From: Dromiciops gliroides
Taxonomy: Eukaryota; Chordata; Mammalia; Microbiotheria; Microbiotheriidae
Length of the DNA: 64,000 nt
Reading direction: 5' to 3'
Assembly: GCF_019393635.1 (NCBI RefSeq)
Contig: NC_057862.1
Span: 481,434,669 to 481,498,668, forward strand
Shown here: positions 11,590 through 22,396 of the stretch, one piece after another
Layout of the letters: every line of letters begins with the position of its first letter
Numbering within the stretch: the stretch's first letter is position 1
Program-made: the position numbers and the translations under genes
The notes under the pieces: model-generated
The model's database searches: none
Told to the model about the DNA's origin: nothing
Seen by the model: the letters and a program-made list of their open reading frames with translations, nothing else

Positions 11590-12815
11590 ATGAGTAAGAA
11601 ACAAAAAAGAGGTCTCACCATTAAGAGCTTCTGTGTCGACAGGGAAGAGCCAAACACAAACTCCCATGAGAACAATACTCCCATATTGCCTATATGTGAA
11701 GCCTCAAGAGGGAAGATGAATTGGTCTTAAGACCAAAAAGCATTCTTGGAAGAGCTCACAAAGGATTTTAAAAATAAATTAAGAGAAGTAGATGAAAAAA
11801 TGGGAAGAGAAATGAAAGTAACGCAAGAAACTTATGAGAGAAGAACAAGCAGCTTTTGAAAAAGAAGCACAAAGAATCAGCAGCTTGGAAAAGGAAGCAC
11901 GGGGGCAGCTAGTTGGCACAGTGGATAGAGCACCGGCCCTGGAGTCAGGAGTACCTGAGTTCAAATCTGGCCCCAGACACTTAACACTTACAAGCTGTGT
12001 GACCCTGGGCAAGTCACTTAACTCCAATTGCCTCACTTAAAAAAAAAAAAAAAAGAAAGAAAAGGAAGCACAAAGAATGACTGAAGAAAACAATTCCTTA
12101 AAAAATTCATTTGCCCAAATGGAAAAGGAAGTGCATAATCTGACTGAAGAAAACAATGCCTTAAAATTCAAATTGGACAGTTGGAAGCTAAGGACTCCTT
12201 GAGACAGCAGGAATCAGTCAAAAAGAATCAAAAGAATGAAAAAATAGAAGAAAATGTGAAAGACCTCATTGCAAAGACAAATGACCCGGAAAACAGATCC
12301 AGGAGAGACAATTTGAGAATCATCAGACTGCCTGAAAGCCATGATCAGAAAGAGTCTATATATCATATCCCAGGAAGTTATCAAGGAGAACTGCCCTGAT
12401 GTTATAGAATCAGAAGATAAAATCATCATTGAAAAAATACACTGATTCACCTTCTGAAAGAGACCTCAAAAGGAAAACTCCAAGGAATGTTGTAGCCAAA
12501 TTCCAGAAGTATCAGATGAAGGAAAAAATACTCCAATAATCCAGAAAGAAGTAATTTAAATATCATGGAGCCACAGTCAGGATTGCACAGGACCTGGCAA
12601 CTTCAACATTGAAGGACCACAAGGCATGGAATATAATATTCCAGAAGGCAAAGGATCATGGATTGCAGCCAAGAATCTATTACCCAGCAAAAGTGAGCAT
12701 TATCTTTCAGGGGGAAAGATAGACATTCAATGAAATAGGGGACTTTCAAGGTTTCCTGATGAGAAGACCAGAACTGAATAGAAAATTTGATCTTAACATA
12801 CAAGACTCAAGAGAA
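11590..12815 (+). pseudogene. L1 ORF1 pseudogene
   Basis: Possible start MSKKQKRGL at 11590. A coiled-coil section follows (heptad-like EEQAAFEKEAQRISSLEKEA, then MTEENNSLKNSFAQMEKE), interrupted by a SINE at 11901-12059. Then comes the RRM-domain signature RSRRDNLRIIRLPESHD near 12295-12345 and the C-terminal part with decayed 'LLPSKSEHYLS' near 12680. ORF1p is a trimeric RNA-binding protein of the L1 RNP. Frameshifts and stops after about 12400 make this copy non-functional. Confidence 0.82.
11901..12059 (+). mobile_element. Marsupial SINE with perfect 12-bp TSD
   Basis: Full-length + strand SINE of the CCAATTGCCTCAC subtype with a long A-rich tail (12039-12059). TSD AAAAGGAAGCAC at 11889-11900 and 12060-12071. 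Confidence 0.95.
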
Positions 12816-13105
12816 GTTTAAAAAGGTAAAGGGAGGGTGGGAATAAAGTTATTCAATAAGGTTAAACTGTTTACATCCCTACTTGGGAAAATAATATTTA
12901 TAACTCTTGAGAACTGTACATATATTTGGGCAGACAGAAGATTTATACACAGAGGGTATGTATAAATATAAATTGATTTTGATGTGATGATATAAAGAAA
13001 ACTAAGGGGTTAAAAGTTGTTCATGGGGAGAAGAAGAAAGGGGAGGTGGAATGGGGTGAATTACATCATATGACAAAAAAATCTCCCAGAATCATCATAG
13101 TCAAA

Positions 13106-13704
13106 ATACAGAGGTCTCAATTTAGAGGTAAAAAATAAAGGGATCCAAATATAAAGAGTTCAAATGCCAAAGAGTATGAGTTAATATCACATAAGAATTG
13201 GCACTATTAAAAATGAGAGGAGAATTTGAATATTATAGTCTGAAAGGCAAACATTAAATGATCAACCCAAGTATAACATCAATGACAAAACTAATCATAA
13301 TCCTGAAGAATAAAAACAGTCTTTTAATGAAATTGAGGATTCCTAAACATTCTTAGTGAAAAGTCTAAAACTGCATATTTTCATGTGAAAAAGCAAGAAC
13401 AAAAACAAAAACCTCAAATCAGAAAAGTACAAAATTTGATCATTCTTAGTGTAGGGATGAATATTTAAATATTAATGGGGATATAAGAAACATTTTTTCC
13501 CAGAACCATAATATATACAAGATTAAAATGAAAAAATACCATTTTATAGATAAAAGTTCTTCAAGAGACATTAAGGTGTTTTGATAAGTTCAAAAAAAGT
13601 GAAATGTGAAGGAGGATTATACTGGTCAAGAAAGGATGCAGAGGGGGAGATCAGTATTAAATAAGAATAGTATATAAGATGAAGAATATTTAGATATAGA
13701 GGGA
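13106..13704. other. No recognised feature
   Basis: AT-rich sequence downstream of the L1. It could be decayed L1 but I cannot support that. Confidence 0.4.
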
Positions 13705-13855
13705 GGAGTGGGACCAGAGGATCTGAGTTCAAATCCCACCTTAGATACTTGCTAGCTTTGTGACCCTGGACAAGTCACTTGTCCTGATTGCTGAAAGAAA
13801 GAGAGAAAGAGAGAAAGAAAGAAAGAGAAAAGGAAGGAAGAAACAAAGAAAGAAA
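13705..13855 (+). mobile_element. 5'-truncated SINE with (GAAA)n tail
   Basis: The SINE body starts around 'aggatctgagttcaaatcc', runs through 'gtgaccctggacaagtcac', and ends in a GAAA/GGAA-rich tail about 60 bp long. Confidence 0.8.
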
Positions 13856-13924
13856 ATTCAATCACCTCCTGATAGAAACCCCACTAAAACAAACAAACAA
13901 CAAAACAATTTCCCAACATTAAAA

Positions 13925-14065
13925 TAGGGTCAACTAGGGAGTACAGCAGATAGAACACTGGAGTCAGAAGGACCTTAGTTCCAATCAGACCTCAAACACT
14001 TACAGCTGTGTGACCCTGGGCAAGTGACTTAACCCACATTGCCTCCAAAAAATAAAATAAATGGG
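13925..14065 (+). mobile_element. Marsupial SINE
   Basis: Decayed head (agggtcaactagggagtac), then 'cagctgtgtgaccctgggc' and 'cattgcctccaaaaaat'. Confidence 0.82.
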
Positions 14066-14347
14066 CTAGTGGCAATAAATAGATACATGGGGGAAAAAAA
14101 GAAAGAAAAGACAAATAATATTTTCACTGAAGTTTTAAACTAGAAAGACTAAAAATAAATATTTTTTATGTTAAAACAAAACTTCTTAATTAATTCAGTT
14201 TCACTGATTTAGGGTTTGTGAGAATTTGCCCTAGAAAAGGAAAAGATTAATTTTTGCATTAAAAAAAAGATTTGCTAACCTAATTAGATGCCTTATTTAA
14301 GATTTTAGAGCATATTTAGCCTGCATATAAATACCATTTTATTAGCA

Positions 14348-14470
14348 GCAAAGAGGAATGCCTTCTAGTCCTGACTCTATACTATATAAGCATTAGCAAG
14401 TCCTTCCACTCTGAGGGTCTCAGTTTTCTCATTTGCAAAATTAAATGATTTGATAAGATGATCAGCACAT
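14348..14470 (+). mobile_element. MIR-type SINE fragment
   Basis: Contains 'gtcctgactctatac', 'gcaagtccttccactctgag' and 'tctcagttttctcatttgc', the usual order of the MIR core and 3' half. Confidence 0.6.
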
Positions 14471-14621
14471 TATTTTTCTCCTTTACATAGTATGATCCTA
14501 TTAGTTCTGAAAAAGCATTTAGCTTTTCAGTATTATAATTCCAACTTTTAAATATATTTTGAAACTGATTACTTATATAGTGTTCAGTTTAATATACATT
14601 TTTTATCAAAATAAACTTTTG

Positions 14622-14766
14622 GGGCAGCTAGGTGGCACAGTGGATAAAGCACCGACCCTGTATTCAGGAGCACCTGAGTTCAAATCTGGCATCAGATACT
14701 TGACACTTGCTAGCTTTATGACCCTGGGCAAGTCACTTAACCCTCAATGCCCTGCAAAAATAAAAT
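14622..14766 (+). mobile_element. Marsupial SINE with perfect 14-bp TSD
   Basis: Full-length copy. TSD AAAATAAACTTTTG at 14608-14621 and 14767-14780. Confidence 0.95.
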
Positions 14767-15282
14767 AAAATAAACTTTTGTAAAACTCTTTTTATAACAA
14801 CTTATTAGTGATTTTTACCAGTTCCTGGTAGTTTTGAAAGTGTTAGAATTCCTGTGCCAAGATGGATGAGTGAAGAAATAACCCACTAAAGCTGTCCCAG
14901 ATTTCCCCTCCAAATCAACATAAAACTGCCTCTGGAGTGTCCCAGGAGCAGGAAAACAGCCTACCAGCCTGGCACAAAAGGTCTGTTTTATCTGAGTGGG
15001 GGAGAAGTGAGGTCCAGGAGCAGTAGGAGCAGCTGCAGCTTCTGGGGTTACAGCAAGGGACCTGAAGCAGGGTTATGACCTGGGACATTCCACCAATGAG
15101 GTTCCACCCACCTGCAAACCAGCAGCTCCCTGGGTAGGTGAGCAGTCTATGCAGCATAGAATGGACCTTCACCAGGTATCCCAAAGTTAGCACAAACTGC
15201 CAGGGAGGCTTTGACCCCACTGGTGACCAATAGTGAAGCCCTGCCCAAGCAGGTCCACAGCAAATTTTGTATGAGATAATAT

Positions 15283-15460
15283 TTGTAAGTCTTAATAACT
15301 TATAAGAGCTATTATTAGAGTAATTAGGAGTATATGTAAAGAGGATGTGCTCATAAGGTAAACTGAATGTATGATAATAGTTGTAAATCTTAACAACTTT
15401 ACTATAAGAATAATTAGGAGTATATGTAGACAGAGGTTATGGTCATGAGGTGACACTGAT
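15283..15460 (+). repeat. Diverged tandem duplication, about 95 bp unit
   Basis: Two adjacent copies share TTGTAAGTCTTAATAACTT versus TTGTAAATCTTAACAACTT, then the common AATTAGGAGTATATGTA, and GTGCTCATAAGGT versus TATGGTCATGAGGT. It lies in the L1 spacer upstream of the endonuclease region. Confidence 0.85.
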
Positions 15461-16266
15461 GGAATGACACCCAAAAAAACAAAATAAAGGGTAAAAATAA
15501 ATTACAAATAAGAAAGGAGGAGAAATTGAATGGGGTGAATTGCCCCCTCACACACACACAAAAGACATAAAATAACCATCATAATGGAGGGGAAGATGGG
15601 GGCATGAGCAAAGATTAAACTTTACTCTAATCAAAGTTGGCTCAAAGAGGGAATAACAAACACTCAATTGGATATAGAAATCTATCTTATCCTATAAGGA
15701 AGTTTAAAAAGGGCTAGTGATAATAGAAGTGGTAGGGAGGATTGAGACAAGGGAGCGGATATTGGGGAAGGTGGTGATATAAGTAAAGCATTTGTGAGAA
15801 GGGAGAGGTTGGGGGGGTCAGATTGGGGGGAATGAACAGGTAAAAAATAGCATGGAGAGAAATAAAGTTAGTCATCAAAACTATACATGTGAATGAGATC
15901 AACTCACCCATTAAACAGAAGCTGATAGCAGAATGGATTAAAAACCAAAATCCTACAGCATATTGTTTACAAGAAACACATTTAAAGCAGAGAGATACAC
16001 ACAATATACATTTTAAGCAGGCAAAATGTCTAGACACCAATCCGACCTTCAAAACCCCAGAAAGGTCACCTCATGCTTTCTCCTCAGGGCACAGCTTCCC
16101 TGCAATGTCTTTCTCAGCAGGGTGGTGGAGCTCCAATTCTCACACCATAGACAATGAAGTCATGTCAGTACTTGACATATATGCACCAAATGGCATAGCA
16201 TGTAGAATATAATAAACCAAAAGATCCAAGCTTTTGGAACAAAAATTCATTGTTTAACAACTGCTG

Positions 16267-16782
16267 TGTGAGATTTAAAATTAGATAAAAGAACATTAAA
16301 CTCCCTTTTAACCTTTCCCTTATTTATCTCCCAGACCAGTAAGTGGAAGAAACCTCTGATCTTTAGTTAGAGCTTTTATTGTTTGAGAATTACAAGGTGG
16401 TATTGATTAGAGAGGTAGGAAAGTAGAATTACAAACAGTCTTAAATCTAAGCTTAGTCTATATTCCATATAGAACTCACCAAAAACCCGTATATAACTCA
16501 CCAAAAACCCAAGGCCACCTCTGAGGCTGAGAGCCGCATCAAGCACGTGCTGTTATGGATGACCAGGCCTAGTCACACTTCAGTCAGCGTCTGTGTGTGC
16601 AGCGCAACCAGCGGACAAGGAGAGTGGAAAGAGAGCTCACTTCCGTTCTCTCCTTGCCTTTTAAGCTCATACCCCGGAAGTGGAGTGCGTAGCAGATGCA
16701 CGGCCGTCACGGTCTCCTCCCTGAAAGGGTGGTCCTTCAGTTTTCACTAACTGACAGTTAAAAACTTACATTTTTTACCACA
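16267..16782 (-). mobile_element. Solo LTR of an endogenous retrovirus, antisense
   Basis: The 516-bp segment starts TG and ends CA on each strand (TGTGAG...ACCACA on +), with 4-bp direct repeats GCTG at 16263-16266 and 16783-16786. The L1 sequence on both sides joins cleanly if it is removed. A polyadenylation signal (antisense TTTATT) is at 16375-16380. Its R/U5 side is clearly homologous to the sense LTR at 22397-22997; the U3 sides differ. No internal retroviral sequence is next to it, so it is a solo LTR left by recombination. Confidence 0.88.
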
Positions 16783-16786
16783 GCTG

Positions 16787-17820
16787 GGAAAACTGGAAAA
16801 AAGTATGGCAGAAATTAGGTATAGACCAACAACTCACACCATATACTAACATAATGTGAAAATGTGTACATGATTTACACATAAAGGATGATACCATAAG
16901 CAAATTAAGGGAGCATGGAATCGTTTATCTGTCCAATTTTTGGTAGGGGAAGAATTTAGAAGCAAAGAAGATAGAGAAAATAAAATAAAATATAAAATAG
17001 ATCATCTTGATTATATAAAATTTAAAAAAGCTTTTGTACAAACAAAACAAATGTAATCAAGATCACAAAGGAAGTAGAAAACTGGGAAAGAATTTTGTAA
17101 GCAAATATTTCTTATAAAGGCCTTATTTCTCAAATATATAGTGAATTGCATCAAATTTATAAAAATACAAGTCATTCCCCAACTGACAAATGGTCAAAAG
17201 ATATGAACAGGCAGTTTTCAGAAAAAGAAATCAAAGCTATCTATATTCATATGAAAAAATGATCTAGATTATTATTGATCAGAGAAATACAAATTAAAAC
17301 AATTCTGAGATATCACCTCATACTTATTAAAATGGCAAATATAACAAAATCAGAAAATATTGGGTGCTGGAGAGGATGTGAGAAAGCTGAGACACAAATG
17401 TATGCTGATGGTGTAGTTGTGAAAAGATCCAACCATTCTGGGGAGCAGTTTGGAACTATGCACAAAGGGCTATAGAACTGTGTATAGCCTTTGATCCAGC
17501 AATATGACTGCTAGGTTTATATCCCAAAGACATCGCCCCCGAAAGAAAAAGACTTCTTTGTACAAAATATTCATAGCAGCTCTTTTTCTGATAGCTAAAA
17601 ACTGGAAATCAAAAGAATGCCCATCAATTGGGGTTATGGAATATTATTGTGCTATAAGCAATGACAAGCAGGATGACTTCAGAAAGGCCTGGAAAGAAAT
17701 GTTTGAAATGATGTATTGTGAAGTGAGCAGAACCAAGGGAACATTGTACACAGAGACAGCAATATTGTTTGATGAAAAACTGTGGATGAGGATTATTCAC
17801 AACAATACAATGATCTAAGA
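16787..17820 (+). pseudogene. L1 ORF2 C-terminal pseudogene
   Basis: Late ORF2 (after the RT): the 'MIREIQIKTILRYHLILIKM' region at 17265-17330, 'NIGCWRGCEKAETQMY' near 17355 (cysteine-containing C-terminal segment), 'KIFIAALFLIAKNWKSK' near 17565 and 'VMEYYCAISNDKQDDFRKAW' near 17632. ORF2p supplies endonuclease and reverse transcriptase; only the region behind the RT remains here, with stops and frameshifts. Confidence 0.85.
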
Positions 17821-17836
17821 CAATCCCAAAGGACTA

Positions 17837-17987
17837 TTTTTTTTTTTTTGTGGGGCAATGAGGGTTAAGTAAATTGCCCAGGGTCACACAGCTAGTAAGT
17901 GTCAAGTGTCTGAGGCCAGATTTGAACTGAGGTCCTCCTGAATCTAGGGCCAGTTCTTCATCTACTGTTCCTCCTATTTGCCCCCTA
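17837..17987 (-). mobile_element. Marsupial SINE with 14-bp TSD
   Basis: Antisense SINE with a T12 tail in the L1 3' region. TSD ATCCCAAAGGACTA at 17823-17836 and ATCCAAAAGGACTA at 17988-18001. Confidence 0.93.
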
Positions 17988-18268
17988 ATCCAAAAGGACT
18001 ATTGATGAAACATATTATCCATCTCCAAAGAAAGAACTGATATTGATGGAACAGACTGAAGCATACTTTTTTTTCACTTTATTTAATTTTTTTCTTCTTT
18101 TAATCAAGTTTGTTTGTACAAAATGACAAATATGATAATGTTTTATATGATCATATATGTATAACCCAAAATCTGGATTGTTTGGCACCGCAGGGAAGTA
18201 GGGAAAGGAATAAAAATTGGAACCCAAAAGTATAAATAAAAATGTTTATTATTTTAAAAAGTGTTCAA

Positions 18269-18815
18269 AATCTATTTCCTTAAAAAAATTATTTGAGGAC
18301 TTCAATGCTGGACTTAGAACGACTTGGAAGCAAAAAAAAAAAAAAATAATTGACTGCCAATGAAAAAAGTAATAGTTCCTTTTCTCAGCCTCATTTAACC
18401 TGTAGTCATAGGACTTTGCCAGAAGGTTAAATGGAGAACTGAACAGGATGCAAGGGAAACAACAACAGGTACCAGAAGATAATTCCTCATAATAACTCAG
18501 CAGCTGACACTTCCAAAACTAGAATCACATTTTCTCTCCCACACAATATGTCTGTTTTAAGGATGTCCAGAGTAGCAGACAAAAATGATAGAAAAGGTAT
18601 ATAATTAGACATATTTTCATATTGTCCCACATCAATTGTCTTGGGGATATGTCACAAGGAAAGCAAACATTATAGCCTTCCTGGAACTTATTGTGTTGTT
18701 GCACAAAGTTTTACTAGAATTCTTGAATGGTTTGTTGCAGTCTTTAGCATTTTTCATGGATCAGTACAAATCCTGATATTTTATATGGATGTGTGTGGTC
18801 CCCAGCCACTATAAA
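18269..18815. other. No recognised feature
   Basis: Non-repetitive-looking sequence with no gene signal. Confidence 0.45.
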
Positions 18816-18822
18816 ATTTATT

Positions 18823-18968
18823 TATTTTATTTTATTTTTTTTAGTGAGGCAATTGGGGTTAAGTGACTTGCACAGGGTCACACAGCTGGTAAGTGTTATG
18901 TGTCTGAGGCCGGATTGGAACTCAGGTACTCCTGACTCCAGGGCCGGCACTGCACCACCTAGCTGCAC
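18823..18968 (-). mobile_element. Marsupial SINE, antisense
   Basis: TTTTA-rich tail, 'gtgaggcaattggggttaag', 'cacacagctggtaagtg', ending 'ccacctagctgcacc'. A short deletion lies before the end (GGGCCGGCACTGCACC). Confidence 0.9.
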
Positions 18969-18974
18969 CTTTTG

Positions 18975-20748
18975 TAAATTTTATTTTATACATTTTTTTT
19001 GCCACTATAATTTTTGACTGATCTCTGAGACCACTTGCAATGAGCCACCTATATGAAGCTAGGCAGGGTCTTCATGTAGGATGTGGTATGCTTCTGGGTC
19101 TGGAAGATTCTAAGAATAGAAAGATTACGCATATGGAGTTTCTAGAAAAGGGATAGAAAAAACTAGTAGAGTTACAGACAGGATAATTGGGATGTAGTTG
19201 AAGCTAGAAAAGCATTAGAGGAACTATTTCTAATGTAGTTTGTTAGATGGAAAAAAGACTTGCTACCTCCCCCCATCCTGAAACATGTTTGTTTTGGTAT
19301 TAGAACAATCATTCAGTCTTGATTTATTCAAATTGGCCTCTTCTTCATGTCTTTCCTATTCTAAAATATTTTTCCCAGCCAGTTATTCCAAATTATTACT
19401 ACTTCTCTTAAAGTCACTAGGGTTGGTTCTTCTCTTTTTAAATAAATCCATTCCTTTTTATGTGGTGAATTGTTTGCTTCCCCATTCTTAATAATGCTAC
19501 ATTACTCTTAGTATGATTACAATATTACTTGGGATTTGTTCTCTACATCTTCTTTGATGTAGAAATAAACAAATCATCTTGTCTATGAACTTCATCATTA
19601 TAGTTGTATTTGTTTGTATTCAATCATTTTAAAGACAATGTTTAATTTTAGTATTAATGCTCCATGATCATCATAGGGAAAGTAAATTTTATATCATCAG
19701 CAAACTTTTAGTTATTTTATTTTGGCATTAAAATTTGTCATGAAAAATAGAACTGATGCATCTGTCATTAAAATATAAAATATCCTAGGTTCATTATTGT
19801 GAATTATGTAATCTTTTTAAACTGCTTGAAACTTGTGAAGTTTAGTTTTATTATTATTTACTTCTAGAGATTATTTTATATGCTTTTGATATTGGATGAA
19901 ATTCTCATTCTGAAATTAAAAAAATGTATACAAGTTGGACAGCTTTTATTTTTAAAAGGAAATATGGATAATAATGATTGGAGCATATGGTTGTTTTTTC
20001 TTTCCAAATCCCCCCTCTTGTCCTTTTGTAAACATGCCAGGCATATATTATAATAAGCAATTTTGCAAGAAAACTGAAAAACTTCATTTGCAGTAATCCT
20101 TCTGCCAAATGATTAAGCCAAATTTTCTAATGCAGATTTGTGGCTTCAAAATATGCCTGTGCTTATGCAAATTGAAAATTGCATTCTTAGAAATAGCTCA
20201 TATTCACCATTCCTGGAGGTAGTAACATAATATGATGGTCTCAAAATAAATACAACCAAGCTGCATTTTCTCAACTACTATTGCCATGGAACATTCAGGG
20301 GGTAAACTATTTTGAAGGAACCAATCACAGATCATTCAGGGACTCAATAAATAGGAATATTTTTATTCAACACATACATATTAATGAACTGGTAAATGGC
20401 AACACAATTCTAGTGTTTGAGGAAAAGAGGAAAAGCAACAAAATAAACAAACAAATAAATAAACAATCCTTCCCCTCAAAGATAGTATCTTTGAAATAAT
20501 TTGGGGAGCCTAACCACAAGGAAGTACAAGAACAAAAAAAAAAGAATTAAGTTAATTTTCATACTGAAAAAATTGCTGCATGTAATGAAAAATTTTATAT
20601 CCCATACTTCATATTTGGCACTTTTTAAAGTCATACTATTAATATTATGTAAAACAAAAGTGAAACATTGTTTTGCAAAAAATCTTGACATCTAATCATA
20701 CCTACCGCTTTTCTTTGAAATTGCATTTTTTTTTTATTGTATCCTTTG
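18975..20748. other. About 1.8 kb without a confidently recognised feature
   Basis: AT-rich. Around 19530-19760, phrases such as 'atcatcagcaaactttt' recall antisense CR1/L3-type LINE sequence, but too weakly to annotate. No ORF with a recognisable domain. Confidence 0.4.
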
Positions 20749-20766
20749 ACAAAATGAAGTAGTCTT
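20749..20766. repeat. Target-site duplication, copy 1 of 3
   Basis: ACAAAATGAAGTAGTCTT. It pairs with 22285-22302 (one mismatch) around the kallikrein-like retrocopy, and its last 16 bases recur exactly at 26439-26454 at the far end of the adjacent L1-derived element. Confidence 0.9.
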
Positions 20767-20914
20767 TTTTCCAGTCCCAAAGGAATCCCCACAGGTTTTA
20801 TCCATCTAAGACTGTTAGTGGTGGTGGCAGAGGAACCAGCTCAGTTACTCTGGATACCTGAGCAAGGCAGTAGGCTCATGAAAAGGGCTAGGGCATCTGG
20901 CTTGCTGAGGGTAA

Positions 20915-21050
20915 ATCCATGTCTCTTAAATCTGGCTCTGTGACATCTTAGCTATGTGACATTATAAGAAATCACTTCAACCCTCAGTTTCCCCATTTGT
21001 AAAAATCAGAGTATGTGGTCTTTCTAAAAGGTCATTTCTGAACCCACTAT
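20915..21050 (+). mobile_element. MIR-type SINE fragment in the retrocopy 3' UTR
   Basis: Has 'ttagctatgtgacatta', 'cctcagtttccccatttg' and 'aaggtcatttctg'. It lies antisense to the protease relic. Confidence 0.6.
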
Positions 21051-21401
21051 TTCAGGCCAACAAGTCCTCTCTACATCTGACTCCTTTTGATTCAATTTCC
21101 ATGCATCCAAATCAAGGCTAGAGATGGGGCTATGAAACCTGGGTCCTCCAGAAGCCCATGGCTGGGAAATCAGGATACCTTGAGTTCCAATCTTGTGGGA
21201 GGGGTAGGTCGATGATCAACTGAGTAGATCCAAAGCATCATGGGCCTGGGTTCCTTTGGACCTGGGTTCCTTTGTAGGTTGTGGGGCTGCAGTTTCAGTC
21301 CCCTGAGGTTGCCTGGGGACAGGTTAGACTTGCCAATCTTCCTGGATGGGGGTAGGGGAGGGGGACAGAGCTTGTCACTGCTTCTACTGCTGCTTCTGCA
21401 T

Positions 21402-22111
21402 TTAGTTTAGAATCCAGGTCCATTAGTGGCACAGGTTGTTGTAGACCCCAGGATATCTGGCCAGGGCACAGTGTTCCATGCCCCAAGATACAAGACCTTA
21501 TAGGGCCCCATTGCACTCCAAGGAGCCTCCAGAGTCACCCCAATGGGTGTCCTTTCCACCTTTCTCTGTCCTGGGACAGAACATGCCTGGGGTGATTTCA
21601 TATCAGTGGTAAGCTTTTCTGTATTTTTCCATGAATATGATACTAATGTCTACACACTAGATGATGCTGGGACATTTCACAATAGGACTGGAGACAGTAC
21701 CCCAGCCAGACAGTCTTCTGCTAGTGGAATGGGCTGAACGTGAGGGGTCAGATATGCTGGCTCCACAAGGTAGAGCAGCATGAGGTTGTGTTTAACATTT
21801 CTGAAGCTGTACTTGGGGTAGGGGATCTGGCCCTCCACACCAATAAGTTGCTGGAAGGGCTCCTGGTGATGGATATTGTGCTTCGCCAAAACCACTCAAA
21901 GGTTTCAGTGGTTGCAATAAGCTGCTGTGAGGACCCACTGATCAGATAGCAGGACACCCCTACAGTGGAAATTCTAAGCAACAAACAATGCTACCTGCCA
22001 GGGCTAGGAGTGGGGAATACATACTTGCCAACCAGTGATCTATTCCTCATTCCTCTCGAGGACATTGGTAGTGACCCACAGAAGGAGCAGCATTAAGACC
22101 CGGGGCAGCAT
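21402..22111 (-). pseudogene. Processed pseudogene of a kallikrein-like (S1A) serine protease, closest to KLK14 by eye
   Basis: The parent family is secreted trypsin-fold proteases made as zymogens. The start at 22109-22111 gives a signal peptide (MLPRVLMLLLLWV). Next comes a decayed activation site (RNEE, stop, ITGW for an expected R-I-x-G-G) and PWQVALF. The His motif reads LLSDQWVLTAAYC where TAAHC is expected (His to Tyr). The Asp motif reads KHNLMLLYL (Asp to Asn). The Ser motif is kept as GDSGGS, followed by CNGAL, a stop, then GLVSWGMEHCA and YPGVYNNLC. There are several in-frame stops and at least one frameshift (near 21680). The join KGGKDTHWGDSGGS and the TAAYC-to-KHNIHH stretch run without introns where KLK genes are split. 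KLK14 is suggested by SWGMEHCAL...YPGVYNNLC and LxKHNI; a related KLK paralogue is possible. It cannot make an active enzyme. Confidence 0.88.
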
Positions 22112-22284
22112 ATCTGAAGAGATCACAGGGTACACTGGGGAAGATAAGAGGCAGAGGATGGTGCTCAAACAGAAGCCATAGTCTGGGGCTCCTGGAGGAA
22201 GAGGCAGGACAGAGAGCCAGGTATCTGATGGGGAGAGGTGTCTACAGAGAAGCGCCTGTCCAGGAGGAGGTGCCTTTCTCTGGT

Positions 22285-22302
22285 ACAAAATGAAGTACTC
22301 TT
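22285..22302. repeat. Target-site duplication, copy 2 of 3
   Basis: ACAAAATGAAGTACTCTT, between the retrocopy and the 5' start of the L1-derived element. It serves as right TSD of the first and left TSD of the second. Confidence 0.9.
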
Positions 22303-22396
22303 GAGTTCCAGGGAAGAGCCAAGATGGCAGGAGAAAGGCAGTGAGCTCTCAAACTCACAACACGATGACTCCAAAAAAGCTCAAAATAATGACATA

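Larger units (their letters stand above)
11046..13105 (+). mobile_element. L1 5' UTR, ORF1 and part of the inter-ORF region
   Basis: It begins with GGGAGCCAAGATGGCGGAG, the classic L1 5' end. A GC-richer 5' UTR with a G13 run (11190-11202) follows, then an ORF1 relic (about 11590-12815) and inter-ORF sequence that fades near 13105. ORF2 is not found downstream, so the copy is truncated or resembles the ORF1-only elements further on. The 3' end is not resolved. Confidence 0.8.
14850..18257 (+). mobile_element. Internally deleted L1 lacking ORF1, with nested LTR and SINE
   Basis: 5' UTR (14859-15270, starting at a CCAAGATGG motif), inter-ORF-like spacer with a tandem duplication (15283-15460), part of the ORF2 endonuclease domain (INSPIKQKLIAEWIKNQNP and YCLQETHLKQRDTH at 15895-15998; LDIYAPNGIAC at 16170-16204), then a jump straight to the late part of ORF2 (from about 16215) and the 3' UTR to 18257. 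No ORF1 is present and the RT core is missing. Possible TSD AAAGTGTT at 14838-14845 and 18258-18265. A solo LTR (16267-16782) and a SINE (17837-17987) are later insertions. Confidence 0.8.
20767..22284 (-). mobile_element. Processed (retrotransposed) gene copy, full insertion
   Basis: A gene-derived segment on the minus strand that is clearly GC-richer than its surroundings. Left to right on + it holds a short T6 remnant of the poly-A tail (20764-20769, overlapping the TSD), the 3' UTR (to 21401, including a MIR-like piece), the coding relic 21402-22111 and a 5' UTR (22112-22284). An 18-bp TSD with one mismatch flanks it. Introns are absent where kallikrein genes have them, so it arose from a spliced mRNA moved by L1 machinery. 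Confidence 0.85.

Noticed and set aside
11030..13085. AAAAAAATCTC at both ends of the L1 as a TSD
   Set aside because: The right-hand copy lies within L1 inter-ORF sequence that continues to about 13105, so it is probably a chance A-rich match.
16547..16750. 67-codon ORF in a GC-rich stretch
   Set aside because: Falls entirely in the U3/R part of the antisense solo LTR; no retroviral or cellular domain.
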